NCBI GenBank assembly: GCA_025363655.1
Contig: JANYDK010000016.1
Coordinates: forward strand, 1-64,000
Source: Deltaproteobacteria bacterium
GTDB taxonomy: Bacteria > Myxococcota_A > Polyangia > Polyangiales > JADJMO01
Length of the DNA: 64,000 bases
Direction of reading: 5' to 3'
In this document: positions 32,430 through 40,832 of the stretch, piece by piece
How positions within the stretch are numbered: the first letter of the stretch is position 1
Layout of the letters: each line of letters starts with the position of its first letter
The notes under the pieces: model-generated
Told to the model about the DNA's origin: nothing
Databases searched by the model: none
What the model saw: only the letters and a program-made list of their open reading frames with translations
Translations under genes and position numbers: made by a program

Positions 32430-33896
32430 CTACAGCCCACCCTCATCCCTTCGAATGCTCCCCAAGTGGCGCCGAAACGCGGCCATCACCCACGCGTGAA
32501 ACAGCGCTTGGCTCATTCGATATACCCACCACGGCAGGCTCGGACGAAAGTCGTGGATCGCGGTCAGCAGCGTCTCTCCGTCGAGCGCTTGCCGTAGCTC
32601 GAAGCGGGCCTGGGGACCGCTCGACGAGTTCGACGCGAGGAGACCACCGGTGACGAAGAAGAGCTGCCGATCGGCTCGACTGCGTTCGGCAGCGTAGGTG
32701 AGCACGAGGAGCGGCCATGGCACGAGGTGGAAGTAGAAGCGACAATTGCGCTGCTCTTCGGTCTCGACGCGGATGAAGAGCCAGAGCGCGTTCGGGAGCC
32801 AACGGACGTATTCGCGCGCAGCCCACTCGGCGTCGCGTCCGGCGGGCAACGTCATGCGTTGGACGGAGCGGACGGTCGGCTCGGGTTTCACGCGCGCCTT
32901 GGGTCGACGCACGGCCTTGGGCGCTGCCGGGGTCTCCGTCCCTTGCAACGCCCGCGTCAGCGCAACGCGCGTAGTCTCGGGAGGCAATTCGGCGAGCTCG
33001 GCGAGGCGCAGGTCGCGGGCGATCATCTCGTGTCGCAAGCTCTCGATCAGCGGCCCCACCAGCTCGCGCGAGGCGCCGGTGACGACCGAGACCCAGAGTC
33101 GCGAGAGCGCAGGGGTCACGAAGGGAACGTCGAGCATCGGCCGACGACGATTCATCAGCGAGGCCGTGAGGATCATGAGCTCGCGGTAGGTCATCACCTC
33201 GGGCGCGCCGACGTCGTAGACTTGATCGAAGCACTCGGAGCGGCCGACGGTGAACGCCAAGAGCGCGACGACGTCGTCGAGCGAGACGGGCTGCGTGCGC
33301 GTACGCGTCCAACTCGGGAGGATCATCACCGGCAGTCGATGGACCAGCTTCGTGACGATGTCGAAGGACGAGCCGCCGCCGCCGATCACCAGACCGGCAC
33401 GGAGAACCGTCAGCGGGACGCCTTGCCCACCCAACGTGAGCTCGACCTCGCGTCGACTCTGCAAGTGGGGAGACAACACCCCTTCGGGCAGGAGACCGCC
33501 GAGGTAGACGATTTGCTTCACGCCCTGGTGCTTGGCGGCGCGCGCGAAGTTGTCGGCGCAGATCAGATCGAAATCGGCGAAATTGCCCTGCGCCAGCCGC
33601 GCCGACGGCATCATGCTGTGCACGAGGTAGACCGCGAGGTCGGCACCGGCGAGGGCCTGCTCGGCGTCGCGGAGACTGAACAGATCGGCCGGACGCCACG
33701 AGGTGAACGCGCCGAGATCGGCCGGTGCGCTGCGTGAGAGACCGATGACGTCGAACCGCGGAGCAAGCACGTCGGCGAGTGCCTGGCCGATGAAGCCACT
33801 GCCACCGGCGACGACGACGCTGGGCTTGGTGATGGGCGACACCGGGCTAGGATGTGCTCCAAGACGCGACGGTCTCCCGAGAATCGTTTGCGACAT
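32430..33896 (-). CDS. NAD(P)-binding epimerase-like protein with DUF2867-type C-terminal domain
   Basis: About 488 residues from the ATG at 33896. N-terminal Rossmann fold: VVVAGGSGFIGQALADVL, then YLVHSMMPSARLAQG and KQIVYLGGLLP in the pattern of atypical short-chain dehydrogenases. Residues about 330-480 (PAGRDAEWAAREYVRWLP, FYFHLVPWPLLVLTY, ALDGETLLTAIHDFRPSLPW) match the arrangement of YbjT-like proteins fused to a DUF2867 domain. Likely binds NAD(P)H; the substrate is unknown. Possible membrane association through the Trp-rich C-terminal helices. Confidence 0.75.
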   Translation of the reverse strand: MSQTILGRPSRLGAHPSPVSPITKPSVVVAGGSGFIGQALADVLAPRFDVIGLSRSAPADLGAFTSWRPADLFSLRDAEQALAGADLAVYLVHSMMPSARLAQGNFADFDLICADNFARAAKHQGVKQIVYLGGLLPEGVLSPHLQSRREVELTLGGQGVPLTVLRAGLVIGGGGSSFDIVTKLVHRLPVMILPSWTRTRTQPVSLDDVVALLAFTVGRSECFDQVYDVGAPEVMTYRELMILTASLMNRRRPMLDVPFVTPALSRLWVSVVTGASRELVGPLIESLRHEMIARDLRLAELAELPPETTRVALTRALQGTETPAAPKAVRRPKARVKPEPTVRSVQRMTLPAGRDAEWAAREYVRWLPNALWLFIRVETEEQRNCRFYFHLVPWPLLVLTYAAERSRADRQLFFVTGGLLASNSSSGPQARFELRQALDGETLLTAIHDFRPSLPWWVYRMSQALFHAWVMAAFRRHLGSIRRDEGGL

Positions 33897-34049
33897 CACA
33901 TGTCGGAGAGACCGCCAAGACCGCCCAGCGACGGTGCCAAGCGTCGACACCTGTGACCGCTCTGCGCCAGCGATCAGGGGGCCATTGCGAAATCATCGAG
34001 AAATCGAGCCGATCCGATCTCGGCCCAGCTTCTGCAGAGGCGCAGGCCC

Positions 34050-34697
34050 ATGATCTCGCGCGCCCATCTCGCCCTCACGCTCGTCGCGGCTCTCACTGGA
34101 TCGTCGTTCAGCTCGGCGGCGCTCGCCGACGAGGTCGAGGTCGCACAAGCAGCGCCGCCTCCGACCTACGCGCCAGCGCCGCCGCCGCCGACGTACGCGC
34201 CCGGCCCGCCCCCGCCGGTCGTCTATGCGCCGGGGGGAGCGGCACCCCCGCCGGGATATGCGCCGTACCCCTACCCGCCGCCGCACTTCGAATATCCGGC
34301 GAAGCTCGACTACGAAGAGGGCCGACCGATTCCGCCGTACTACCACGCCGAATCGCACGCGCGGCGCGGGCTGGTGATCGGCGGGGCAGTCACCTTCGGC
34401 GTCCTCTATCTCTTGTCGTTCACGGTCGCCAACGCGACGAGCAAGGACGGGAGGAGCCACGAGCTCGACGGCCTCTACGTGCCGGGCATCGGGCCCTTCA
34501 TCGCCGCAGCCAACGTGCACGACAGCTCGGGGATCCTCCTCATCGACGGCTTCGGCCAGATCGCCGGCTTGGCGATGTTCATCAGCGGCTTCGCTTTTCC
34601 GAAGACGGAGCTGGTGCGCAACGACCTGGCCACGGTGCGGATCATCCCGCGGGTCTCGAAGGACTCGAGCGGAATTTCGTTGATGGGGACTTTCTAG
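34050..34697 (+). CDS. Secreted or membrane protein with Pro/Tyr/Ala-rich linker
   Basis: 215 residues. Cleavable signal peptide MISRAHLALTLVAALTGSSF...ALADE, then about 60 residues of PPP-TYAP repeats, then two hydrophobic segments (GLVIGGAVTFGVLYLLSFTV and IDGFGQIAGLAMFISGF) flanking a short loop. This architecture, proline-rich spacer plus paired membrane segments, recurs in myxobacterial envelope proteins of unknown function. Its stop codon shares the CTAG bases at 34694-34697 with the convergent OsmC gene. Confidence 0.7.
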   Translation: MISRAHLALTLVAALTGSSFSSAALADEVEVAQAAPPPTYAPAPPPPTYAPGPPPPVVYAPGGAAPPPGYAPYPYPPPHFEYPAKLDYEEGRPIPPYYHAESHARRGLVIGGAVTFGVLYLLSFTVANATSKDGRSHELDGLYVPGIGPFIAAANVHDSSGILLIDGFGQIAGLAMFISGFAFPKTELVRNDLATVRIIPRVSKDSSGISLMGTF

Positions 34698-35128
34698 ACC
34701 AGCTTCGCGCTCAGCGAGATGGGCGTCGCCGCGAGCGCCTTGGAGATGGGGCAGTTCTTCTTCGCCGCCTCGGCGATGGTCGCGAACTTGGTGGCGTCGA
34801 TGCCGCTCACCTTCGCCTCGAGCTCGAGCGTGATGTGCGCGATCGCGAAGCCGCCTTCGACTTTTTGCAAATCGACCTTGGCGTCGACGCGCAGCTCTTC
34901 GGGCGCGTGGCCGGCGTCGGTGAGCGCGAACGACAGCGCCATCGCGTAGCAACCCGCGTGCGCCGCGCCGATCAGCTCTTCGGGGTTGGTGCCGGCGCGT
35001 CCGTCTTCGCTCTGGAAGCGGGTGTTGAACGAATAGGGCTGCTTGTCGAAGACGCCACTCTGCGTCGTCAGCGAACCCTTGCCGTGAAGCCCGTCGCCCT
35101 GCCAAACCGCGCTGCTCTTGCGAATCAT
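34694..35128 (-). CDS. OsmC/Ohr family organic hydroperoxide resistance protein
   Basis: 144 residues from the ATG at 35128; AGGAGGAA lies just upstream on this strand and fixes the start. Classic OsmC: RKSSAVWQGDGLHGKGSL, YSFNTRF, GTNPEELIGAAHAGCYAMAL with the peroxidatic Cys and KKNCPISKAL with the second Cys. Reduces organic peroxides in the cytoplasm with thiol or lipoyl donors. Same strand as, and 62 bp after, the hotdog thioesterase. Confidence 0.95.
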   Translation of the reverse strand: MIRKSSAVWQGDGLHGKGSLTTQSGVFDKQPYSFNTRFQSEDGRAGTNPEELIGAAHAGCYAMALSFALTDAGHAPEELRVDAKVDLQKVEGGFAIAHITLELEAKVSGIDATKFATIAEAAKKNCPISKALAATPISLSAKLV

Positions 35129-35190
35129 GATGTTCCTCCTCGTATCGGTGAATAGCCATCGATGAAGATGTCGATGAGAGATGCACTCCG

Positions 35191-35688
35191 TCACTTCTTC
35201 GTCGCGCGCGCCTCGCTCAGCCACTGCTCCCAGGCCGCAAAATCGCCTCCCAGCCGCCGCGCCAGCTCGTCGCGCATCAGGTCGGGCACCCGCACGAAGG
35301 TGCCCTCTGCGTTCGCCAACACCTCGCCGCTCTCGCCGTCGACGAGCGTCCCGCGCATCTCCATCAGCCTCTTCGCGTCTCGCACGAGCTCGCCCGTCGC
35401 GCGCAGCGTTCTCCCGAGCGGCGCCGGCTTGACGAACCGAACCTGGAGCTTCGCGGTCTGCACCCAACGATCGTGGAGAAAGGCGACACGCCCAATCGTC
35501 TCGTCGAGCAGCGCGGTGACGATGCCGCCATGAAGGACGCCTGGCCATCCCTGCTGCCACTCGGCCGCGCGCAAATCGGCGAAGACGCGCACCCCGTCGT
35601 CGAAGAACTCGACGCCGAGGCCGTGTGGATTTTCAGTCCCGCAGACGAAGCAAAGCGCGGAGCCGGGCTGACGGCGGAGCGTGGACAT
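35191..35688 (-). CDS. PaaI-like hotdog thioesterase
   Basis: 165 residues. The hotdog helix HGGIVTALLDETIGRVA and strands KLQVRFVKPAPLGRTLRATG mark the PaaI/YbgC-like acyl-CoA thioesterase family; CFVCGTENPHGLGVEF at the start is common in this subfamily and carries two Cys. Lies 5 bp after the WS/DGAT-like gene on the same strand, so both are probably co-expressed in acyl-CoA or lipid metabolism. Confidence 0.88.
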   Translation of the reverse strand: MSTLRRQPGSALCFVCGTENPHGLGVEFFDDGVRVFADLRAAEWQQGWPGVLHGGIVTALLDETIGRVAFLHDRWVQTAKLQVRFVKPAPLGRTLRATGELVRDAKRLMEMRGTLVDGESGEVLANAEGTFVRVPDLMRDELARRLGGDFAAWEQWLSEARATKK

Positions 35689-35693
35689 CGGCG

Positions 35694-37055
35694 CTAAATT
35701 CTCGCTTCCAGGGCGCCGAACGCGGCTTCGGTGAAATCGAGCAGCCGCTGCATGCTCGGCACCGATCGGCGACACGCGGTGAAGCCGAAGGCCATCTGAT
35801 CGCAATAGCTCGTCAAGGTGATGTTGAGCGCCTGCCCATCGATGGGAATCGACACCGGGTACGACTCGTCGAGCCGGGCGCCGTTCCAGTAAAGGGGTTT
35901 GGTGGGGCCGGGGACGTTGGAGATGACGAGGTTGAAGACCGGACGCACGCGATCGAAGCCGAGCGTGGTCGCGAGGGCCATCGGGCTCAAGGCGGCCGCG
36001 GCATAGGCCATTTGTTCGAGGCTGCTCATCTTCGCGATGCGCTCTTTGGCGCGGTGGGTGGAGGCGGTGATGATCGCCAGTCGATCGACCGGGTCTTCGA
36101 TTTGAGTGGCGAGGTTGGCCATGATGAAGGCCACTTGGTTGCCGCCTTCGGGGCTGTCGGCCGAGCGGACCGAGACGGGGACCATGGCGATGAGCGGCTC
36201 GGCGGGGAGCGCGTCGTGCGCCAAGAGATATTCGCGCAACGCACCAGCACAGATGGCGAGGACGGTGTCGTTGACGGTGGCGCCGAACGCTTTGCCGATG
36301 CGCTTGATGCGTGCGAGCGAATACGACTGCGCGGCGAAGCGACGCGAGCTGCTGATGGGAACGTTGAACATCGACGGCGGCGCCTGGAATGGAGTGGCGG
36401 CCGCGCGATCGTGGCGACTCTTGCGGAAGAGATCGAGGTAACCCTTGTACGCGCCGGGGAAGATGCGGGCGTTCATGCGCAGTGATTTGAGGAGTGCGTT
36501 GAGAGGGCTCACCGGTTGCGCGAGCGCGGTGGCCTCGTCGCTTCGTCGTCCGCGAGGGCGCGCCCACGGAGGCGGCATGTCGCGGCGATCGGGATCTTCA
36601 CTGAGGCTCTTCTGCGCCTCTCGCGTCGCCGAGACTCCGTCGAACATGGCGTGATGCACCTTCGAGAAGATGGCGAAGCGTCCGTCCTGGAGACCTTCGA
36701 TCACGCTCATTTCCCAGAGCGGGCGGCTACGATCCATGAGGGTGCCGTGCAAGCGCGACGACATCGCGAGGAGCTCGCGAATGCGGCCGGGGCGAGGGAG
36801 CGCGAGGTGACGGAAGTGGTGATCGACGTCGAAATGCTCGTCCTTCTGCCAGAACCACATCCCACGGAAGATCGCCCGTTGATCGTAGGGCGCGCGTGCC
36901 TCGCGGTGGGCGCGCATGCTCTCGACCACCGACGCGACGAAGTCGGGGGAAGCGCCTTCGGGCGGCGTGAAGAGTTGGAGCCCGGCGACGTGCATCGGTT
37001 GGCGACGGTGCTCGAGGAGGAGGAACATCGCGTCGAGCGGCGAGAGGGCTTTCAT
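35694..37055 (-). CDS. Wax ester synthase/diacylglycerol acyltransferase (WS/DGAT)
   Basis: 453 residues, usual length for bacterial WS/DGAT enzymes that esterify fatty alcohols or diacylglycerol with acyl-CoA to make storage lipid. It begins LSPLDAMFLLLEH, and has the active-site motif KVHHAMFDGVS (HHxxxDG), RSRPLWEM (PLW), ATVNDTVLAICAGALR (ND motif) and NLVISNVPGP. All key residues are present. Followed directly by a thioesterase; divergent from the FHA regulator with only 29 bp between starts, so their promoters must overlap one of the genes. Confidence 0.95.
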   Translation of the reverse strand: MKALSPLDAMFLLLEHRRQPMHVAGLQLFTPPEGASPDFVASVVESMRAHREARAPYDQRAIFRGMWFWQKDEHFDVDHHFRHLALPRPGRIRELLAMSSRLHGTLMDRSRPLWEMSVIEGLQDGRFAIFSKVHHAMFDGVSATREAQKSLSEDPDRRDMPPPWARPRGRRSDEATALAQPVSPLNALLKSLRMNARIFPGAYKGYLDLFRKSRHDRAAATPFQAPPSMFNVPISSSRRFAAQSYSLARIKRIGKAFGATVNDTVLAICAGALREYLLAHDALPAEPLIAMVPVSVRSADSPEGGNQVAFIMANLATQIEDPVDRLAIITASTHRAKERIAKMSSLEQMAYAAAALSPMALATTLGFDRVRPVFNLVISNVPGPTKPLYWNGARLDESYPVSIPIDGQALNITLTSYCDQMAFGFTACRRSVPSMQRLLDFTEAAFGALEARI

Positions 37056-37084
37056 GTTCGACCTCGCAGTGTACGCTTCGAGGC

Positions 37085-38491
37085 GTGGCTGGTGACGACT
37101 ACGACGTCGATCAAATCAAGACCGTGCGCACCGGCGCCGAGGCGAAGGCGGTCTCGCATGGTCTCCGCGTCGAGATCGTCAAAGGCGCCGGCGCAGGGAA
37201 AAAAGGGCTCCTCGCGCGTCGAACGTCGATCGTCGGTCGATCCGACGCGGCCGAATTCGTCCTCGCCGATCCGACGGTCTCGTCGTTCCACGTCGAGCTC
37301 TCCGCGTCTCCGCATCTCGGCGGCGCCGGGGTGCAGGTGGTCGATTTGGCGAGCGCCAACGGCACGCTCTACGCAGGCGCCCGCCTCGAGCGCGCCGTCA
37401 TTCCCTCGGGCGCGATGCTCAACCTCGGGCGCACCGTGCTCCGCGTCGACGTCGACGTCCCGTTCGCCGCCGAAGCGTCCACGCTTCCCGTCTTCGGCGA
37501 GCTCCGCGGCGCCAGCGTCGCCATGCGCGAGCTCTTCTCGCTCCTCGAACGGCTCGCCCGCACGGAGCTCTCGCTCCTCGTCGAAGGCCCGACGGGCACG
37601 GGAAAAGAGCTGATCGCGCGCGCGGTGCACGACGCCAGCCCGCGCGCGTCGGGGCCGTTCGTGGTCCTCGACTGCACCGCGATCCCGGCCAGCCTCGCCG
37701 AGTCGACCCTCTTCGGTCACGAGAAGGCCGCGTTCACGGGGGCCACCGAGCGCCGCCTCGGCGTCTTCGAAGCAGCCGACAAGGGCACTATTTTTCTCGA
37801 TGAAATCGGCGAGCTGCCGCTCGAACTGCAACCGAAGTTGTTGCGCGTCCTCGAGCGTCGCGAGGTCGTGCGCGTCGGCAGCACCAAGCCGCATCCCATC
37901 GACGTGCGCGTCCTCGGGGCCACCTGGCGCGATCTGCGCGCGATGATCAACCAAGAGAAATTCCGCGAAGACCTCTACTACCGCCTCGCGCAGGCGCGCG
38001 TCACCGTTCCTCCGCTACGCGAGCGACTCGACGACGTGCCGCTCTTGGTGAAGCACTTCCTCGCGCGTCTCCCCCGCGATCTCGTCTGCGCGCGCTCGTT
38101 TTCGCCCGAGGCCCTCGAAGAGCTGCTGCGTCGCGAGTTCGCCGGCAACGTTCGCGAGCTCAAGAGTACCGTGGAACGCGCGGCGATGACCGCTGCCGGC
38201 GACGTCGTCACACCTGCCGATCTGTCGTTCGAGCGGCTCCTCTGCGGACATCACCCCGCGCCGCCAACCCCGCCCTCCCTGCCGCCGAAATCGGGCGTGC
38301 CCGGGGCCGAGCTCGCGCGTTTCAAGGAAGCGAAGCGCACGCTCATCGACGAGTTCGAACGCGACTATCTCCAGCGCCTCCTCGCGCGCACCGGCAACAA
38401 TCTGTCGCGGGCTTCGGCGCTCGCGGGGGTCGAGCGTCATCACCTGCGTGATCTTTTCCGCAAGCACGGCTTACGCAACGACGAGGGTTGA
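37085..38491 (+). CDS. FHA-domain sigma-54-dependent activator (bEBP)
   Basis: 468 residues, GTG start. N-terminal FHA domain, about 40-125 (IVGRSDAAEFVLADPTVSSFH, SANGTLYAG), which binds phosphothreonine. AAA+ sigma-54 activation domain 140-380: Walker A GPTGTGKE near 168, the sigma-54 loop reads EKAAFTGA where GAFTGA has its first Gly changed to Ala, Walker B GTIFLDEIGEL, REDLYYRLAQARV and FAGNVRELKS. A Fis-type helix-turn-helix (ASALAGVERHHLRDLFRKHG) ends the protein. Such kinase-linked activators are typical of myxobacteria. The altered loop may change sigma-54 contact. Confidence 0.93.
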   Translation: MAGDDYDVDQIKTVRTGAEAKAVSHGLRVEIVKGAGAGKKGLLARRTSIVGRSDAAEFVLADPTVSSFHVELSASPHLGGAGVQVVDLASANGTLYAGARLERAVIPSGAMLNLGRTVLRVDVDVPFAAEASTLPVFGELRGASVAMRELFSLLERLARTELSLLVEGPTGTGKELIARAVHDASPRASGPFVVLDCTAIPASLAESTLFGHEKAAFTGATERRLGVFEAADKGTIFLDEIGELPLELQPKLLRVLERREVVRVGSTKPHPIDVRVLGATWRDLRAMINQEKFREDLYYRLAQARVTVPPLRERLDDVPLLVKHFLARLPRDLVCARSFSPEALEELLRREFAGNVRELKSTVERAAMTAAGDVVTPADLSFERLLCGHHPAPPTPPSLPPKSGVPGAELARFKEAKRTLIDEFERDYLQRLLARTGNNLSRASALAGVERHHLRDLFRKHGLRNDEG

Positions 38492-38530
38492 CGCTGAAAG
38501 ATCGCGCGGTCGCCACCTCGCCGAACGTCG

Positions 38531-38974
38531 TCACACCGCGGAAAATCCCACCCGGTTCTTCTTCTGCCAGGCGCTGATTTCCAGCAACGCTGCGTCGTTG
38601 CCGCGCGCATACCAGCGTCGGTTGATGGTCTCGCTGTCCTCGTTCTCGGACGCTTCGTGGAACGCCCTCAGCGGGATGCGCCAGAACTGCCAGCAGGAGA
38701 AGAAGCGCTTCTTCTCGCGCCATCGGGCGTGGGCGCCTCCCTTCTTCTGCTCCTCGAGGAGGTGGTTGCCCGTGACCCAGTGCGCGAAGAGGGGAACCGT
38801 GGTGACGAGGGTGCCGTCGCTCGAGAGCACGAGGAAGAACTGCGCGCCGACCACTGCGCGATCTTGCGGCGTGCGCACGGCGTTGGTCTCGCAACCGCCG
38901 AGGGCGCGGAGCTTCTCGGTGTCGAGCTGGACCACGAGCCCCGGAGCCACTTCATGCGTATCGACGGCCGCCAT
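38531..38974 (-). CDS. Hypothetical protein
   Basis: 147 residues, no signal peptide or membrane span. Contains VAPGLVVQLDTEKLRALGG, FFLVLSSDGTLVTTVPLFAH and an aromatic/basic segment WREKKRFFSCWQFWRIP. Codon use is like the neighbours, so it is probably real. No family recognised; no clue from context, as it lies between the sigma-54 activator (convergent) and the helicase-associated protein (divergent). Confidence 0.6.
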   Translation of the reverse strand: MAAVDTHEVAPGLVVQLDTEKLRALGGCETNAVRTPQDRAVVGAQFFLVLSSDGTLVTTVPLFAHWVTGNHLLEEQKKGGAHARWREKKRFFSCWQFWRIPLRAFHEASENEDSETINRRWYARGNDAALLEISAWQKKNRVGFSAV

Positions 38975-39053
38975 CTGCCGACCCTAACACAGGGCTTCGG
39001 GCGCACGGCGTGCGGGATGTGCAGGCTGCAGCGTAGGATATGGGCGGCAAAAC

Positions 39054-40817
39054 GTGATCGACACCTCGAAGACCGAGCGCACCGATGCGGGGCGCGTGCT
39101 GCAACACGATCTCGAAGAGGCGCTGCGGCCGCACCAAGCACCCATGCGCATCCATCTCGAGCGGCTGGTCGGCGCGCCCTGTCCCGACCTCGATCGAGGC
39201 TTCGAGCAGGCCGCGGTGTTGCTCGCCGACGAGCACGGCTTCGACGAGAGAATCGCCAAGCTGCAGCCAGTCGCGCGGACGGCGTTGCGCATGCTCGCAG
39301 CGCGCAGTTGGACGCGTGAGGAGCTGCTACGCGGCCTCTCGCTGTGTCATCCGGGCGAGCTCGCGCTGGAGCCGCACGTGGTCGAGATCAGCACCCGATG
39401 GCCGGTCCTCTGGGCGCAGGCGCACTACCGGGAAATCGGCTCCGTCGTCGTCGTCGCGCGAAAGGCCCTGGCCCGCGCGCTCGGTCCCCTGCCCGTCGCT
39501 TGGTCGATGCCGACGACGCCGATCGCGCCGTTCGGTTACGACGCGCTTCGGCTCGCGATGTTGCTGGCTCCAGGGCTGGTGGCGCAGCGAAGGCCGAAGC
39601 TCACGGTGCAGCAGAAGCTGCATGCACCCGCGGCGGCGAAGCTGCAGGCGCAGCTCTCGAGCCTCCTCGTGATTCATGCGTGGATGGGCCTCGCCTCGTC
39701 GCGGTCGTCCGAGGGCGAGCTGCAGATTCCCCTCGAGTCGGCGCGTCGCGCGGCGGACGACGAGTCGCTCTTGGCGATGGCCTTGGTCCACGAGCTGAGC
39801 GGGCACCTCGGCGTACATGCTTGCTTCGTCGAGCTGGCGCGACATGCACCCGAAGGCGCGTGCATCGAGCTCGGGGCAGCGCTGGTGGCGATGAGCATGT
39901 TGCGCGACGTCGGTCATGTCGATCTCCGCGCTTCGACGCTCCACCTCGGCGGTGATCCCTCCCGCCCCGGCTTCCTCCACATCGACGTGGCGAAGAATGT
40001 GTTTTCCATCGCCCCCGATCTCCATCGCGGCCTGCACCGCGGTCGTCATCACGGTCTCCAGAGCGGTCACGCGGCCCCTCCCCCGGCGAGAGCCACGACG
40101 AGCGCCGTCGGTGCCGATTTCGAGGTGATTCTTTCGCCCGACGTGCCTTCCGAGACGGCGATGATCCTCGGCTACTGCGCCGAGCTGCTGCACCTCGATC
40201 GGGTCGCGAGACTTCGCCTCACGCGCGAAACCGTCGGCGTGGCGCGTCGTGCCGGGATCAGCGCGGCCGAGATGCTGGCGGCGATCACCACGGTAGCTTC
40301 CCCTCGTCCCGTTCCTTCGTCGGTGAAGACGGCGGTGACCGAATGGGCCGACGCGCTCGCCGTGGGCACGATGCGGGCGGCGATCTTCGTCGAGCTCTCG
40401 GGCCCACTTCTGGCGCTCGATCGCGCCGAGAAGCTCCTCGCCTCCCTCGTCTTCAAGCGCTTCGAGGCCGGCCACGATCGGCGCCTGTTCCTTCTGCGCA
40501 AAGCCCCGACGGGCGCGCTGCAGACGAAGCTGCGCGCGATTCCCGTCTTTCTCGAGACGATCGCGCCGTCCGAAGACGAGAAGCGTGGTGCTGCAAGTGA
40601 CGATGACGCCGCCGCGTACTACGAAGAGGGCGTTTCCACGTACCTGGAACGACTGTCCGGCGACCGAGCAAGGCGAGATCGACCGGACGGCCAAAGTTGC
40701 GAAGCAATCTTTGGCGAAACGAGACTGTCGTCGGGCTCCGGGGAGCAGACGGTTTATCGCTTCGTCGGCGAAGAGAAGGTCATCGCGAAGCAGACCAAGC
40801 CCGCGAAGAAGAAGTAA
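39054..40817 (+). CDS. Helicase-associated-domain protein carrying an in-frame repeat insertion
   Basis: 587 residues, GTG start. N-terminal 330 residues are helical with repeated winged-helix-like patterns and no known motif. Residues about 350-440 (ADFEVILSPDVPSETAMIL, LRLTRETVGVARRAGISAAEML, PVPSSVKTAVTEWADAL) match the helicase C3/XPB-associated domain found beside DNA helicases, but there is no helicase motor here. Near the end, about residues 534-559 are the translation of the structured repeat seen upstream of rplM (GDRARRDRPDGQSCEA), inserted without breaking the frame; the native tail continues to a Lys-rich end. Possible DNA-binding regulator or helicase cofactor. Confidence 0.72.
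   Translation: MIDTSKTERTDAGRVLQHDLEEALRPHQAPMRIHLERLVGAPCPDLDRGFEQAAVLLADEHGFDERIAKLQPVARTALRMLAARSWTREELLRGLSLCHPGELALEPHVVEISTRWPVLWAQAHYREIGSVVVVARKALARALGPLPVAWSMPTTPIAPFGYDALRLAMLLAPGLVAQRRPKLTVQQKLHAPAAAKLQAQLSSLLVIHAWMGLASSRSSEGELQIPLESARRAADDESLLAMALVHELSGHLGVHACFVELARHAPEGACIELGAALVAMSMLRDVGHVDLRASTLHLGGDPSRPGFLHIDVAKNVFSIAPDLHRGLHRGRHHGLQSGHAAPPPARATTSAVGADFEVILSPDVPSETAMILGYCAELLHLDRVARLRLTRETVGVARRAGISAAEMLAAITTVASPRPVPSSVKTAVTEWADALAVGTMRAAIFVELSGPLLALDRAEKLLASLVFKRFEAGHDRRLFLLRKAPTGALQTKLRAIPVFLETIAPSEDEKRGAASDDDAAAYYEEGVSTYLERLSGDRARRDRPDGQSCEAIFGETRLSSGSGEQTVYRFVGEEKVIAKQTKPAKKK
40651..40729 (+). repeat. Structured dispersed repeat, copy 2 (inside a coding region)
   Basis: Hairpin 1: GTCCGG (40655-40660) with CCGGAC (40683-40688). 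Hairpin 2: GCCAAAG with CTTTGGC (within 40690-40714), inner stem TTGC/GCAA. Against copy 1 at 2605-2683, stem bases change on both sides together (GTTTCGG/CCGAAAC to GTCCGG/CCGGAC; CCAAGG/CCTTGG to CCAAAG/CTTTGG). GACTGTC occurs at both ends (40651-40657 and 40723-40729), possibly a target duplication. Confidence 0.72.
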
Positions 40818-40832
40818 TCGCGCCAACGACTC

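Noticed and set aside
32204-32446. 80-codon minus-strand frame in the 335-bp gap
   Set aside because: Arg/Ser/Pro-rich composition and lack of ribosome site fit translated GC-rich repeat DNA; kept only as an intergenic note.
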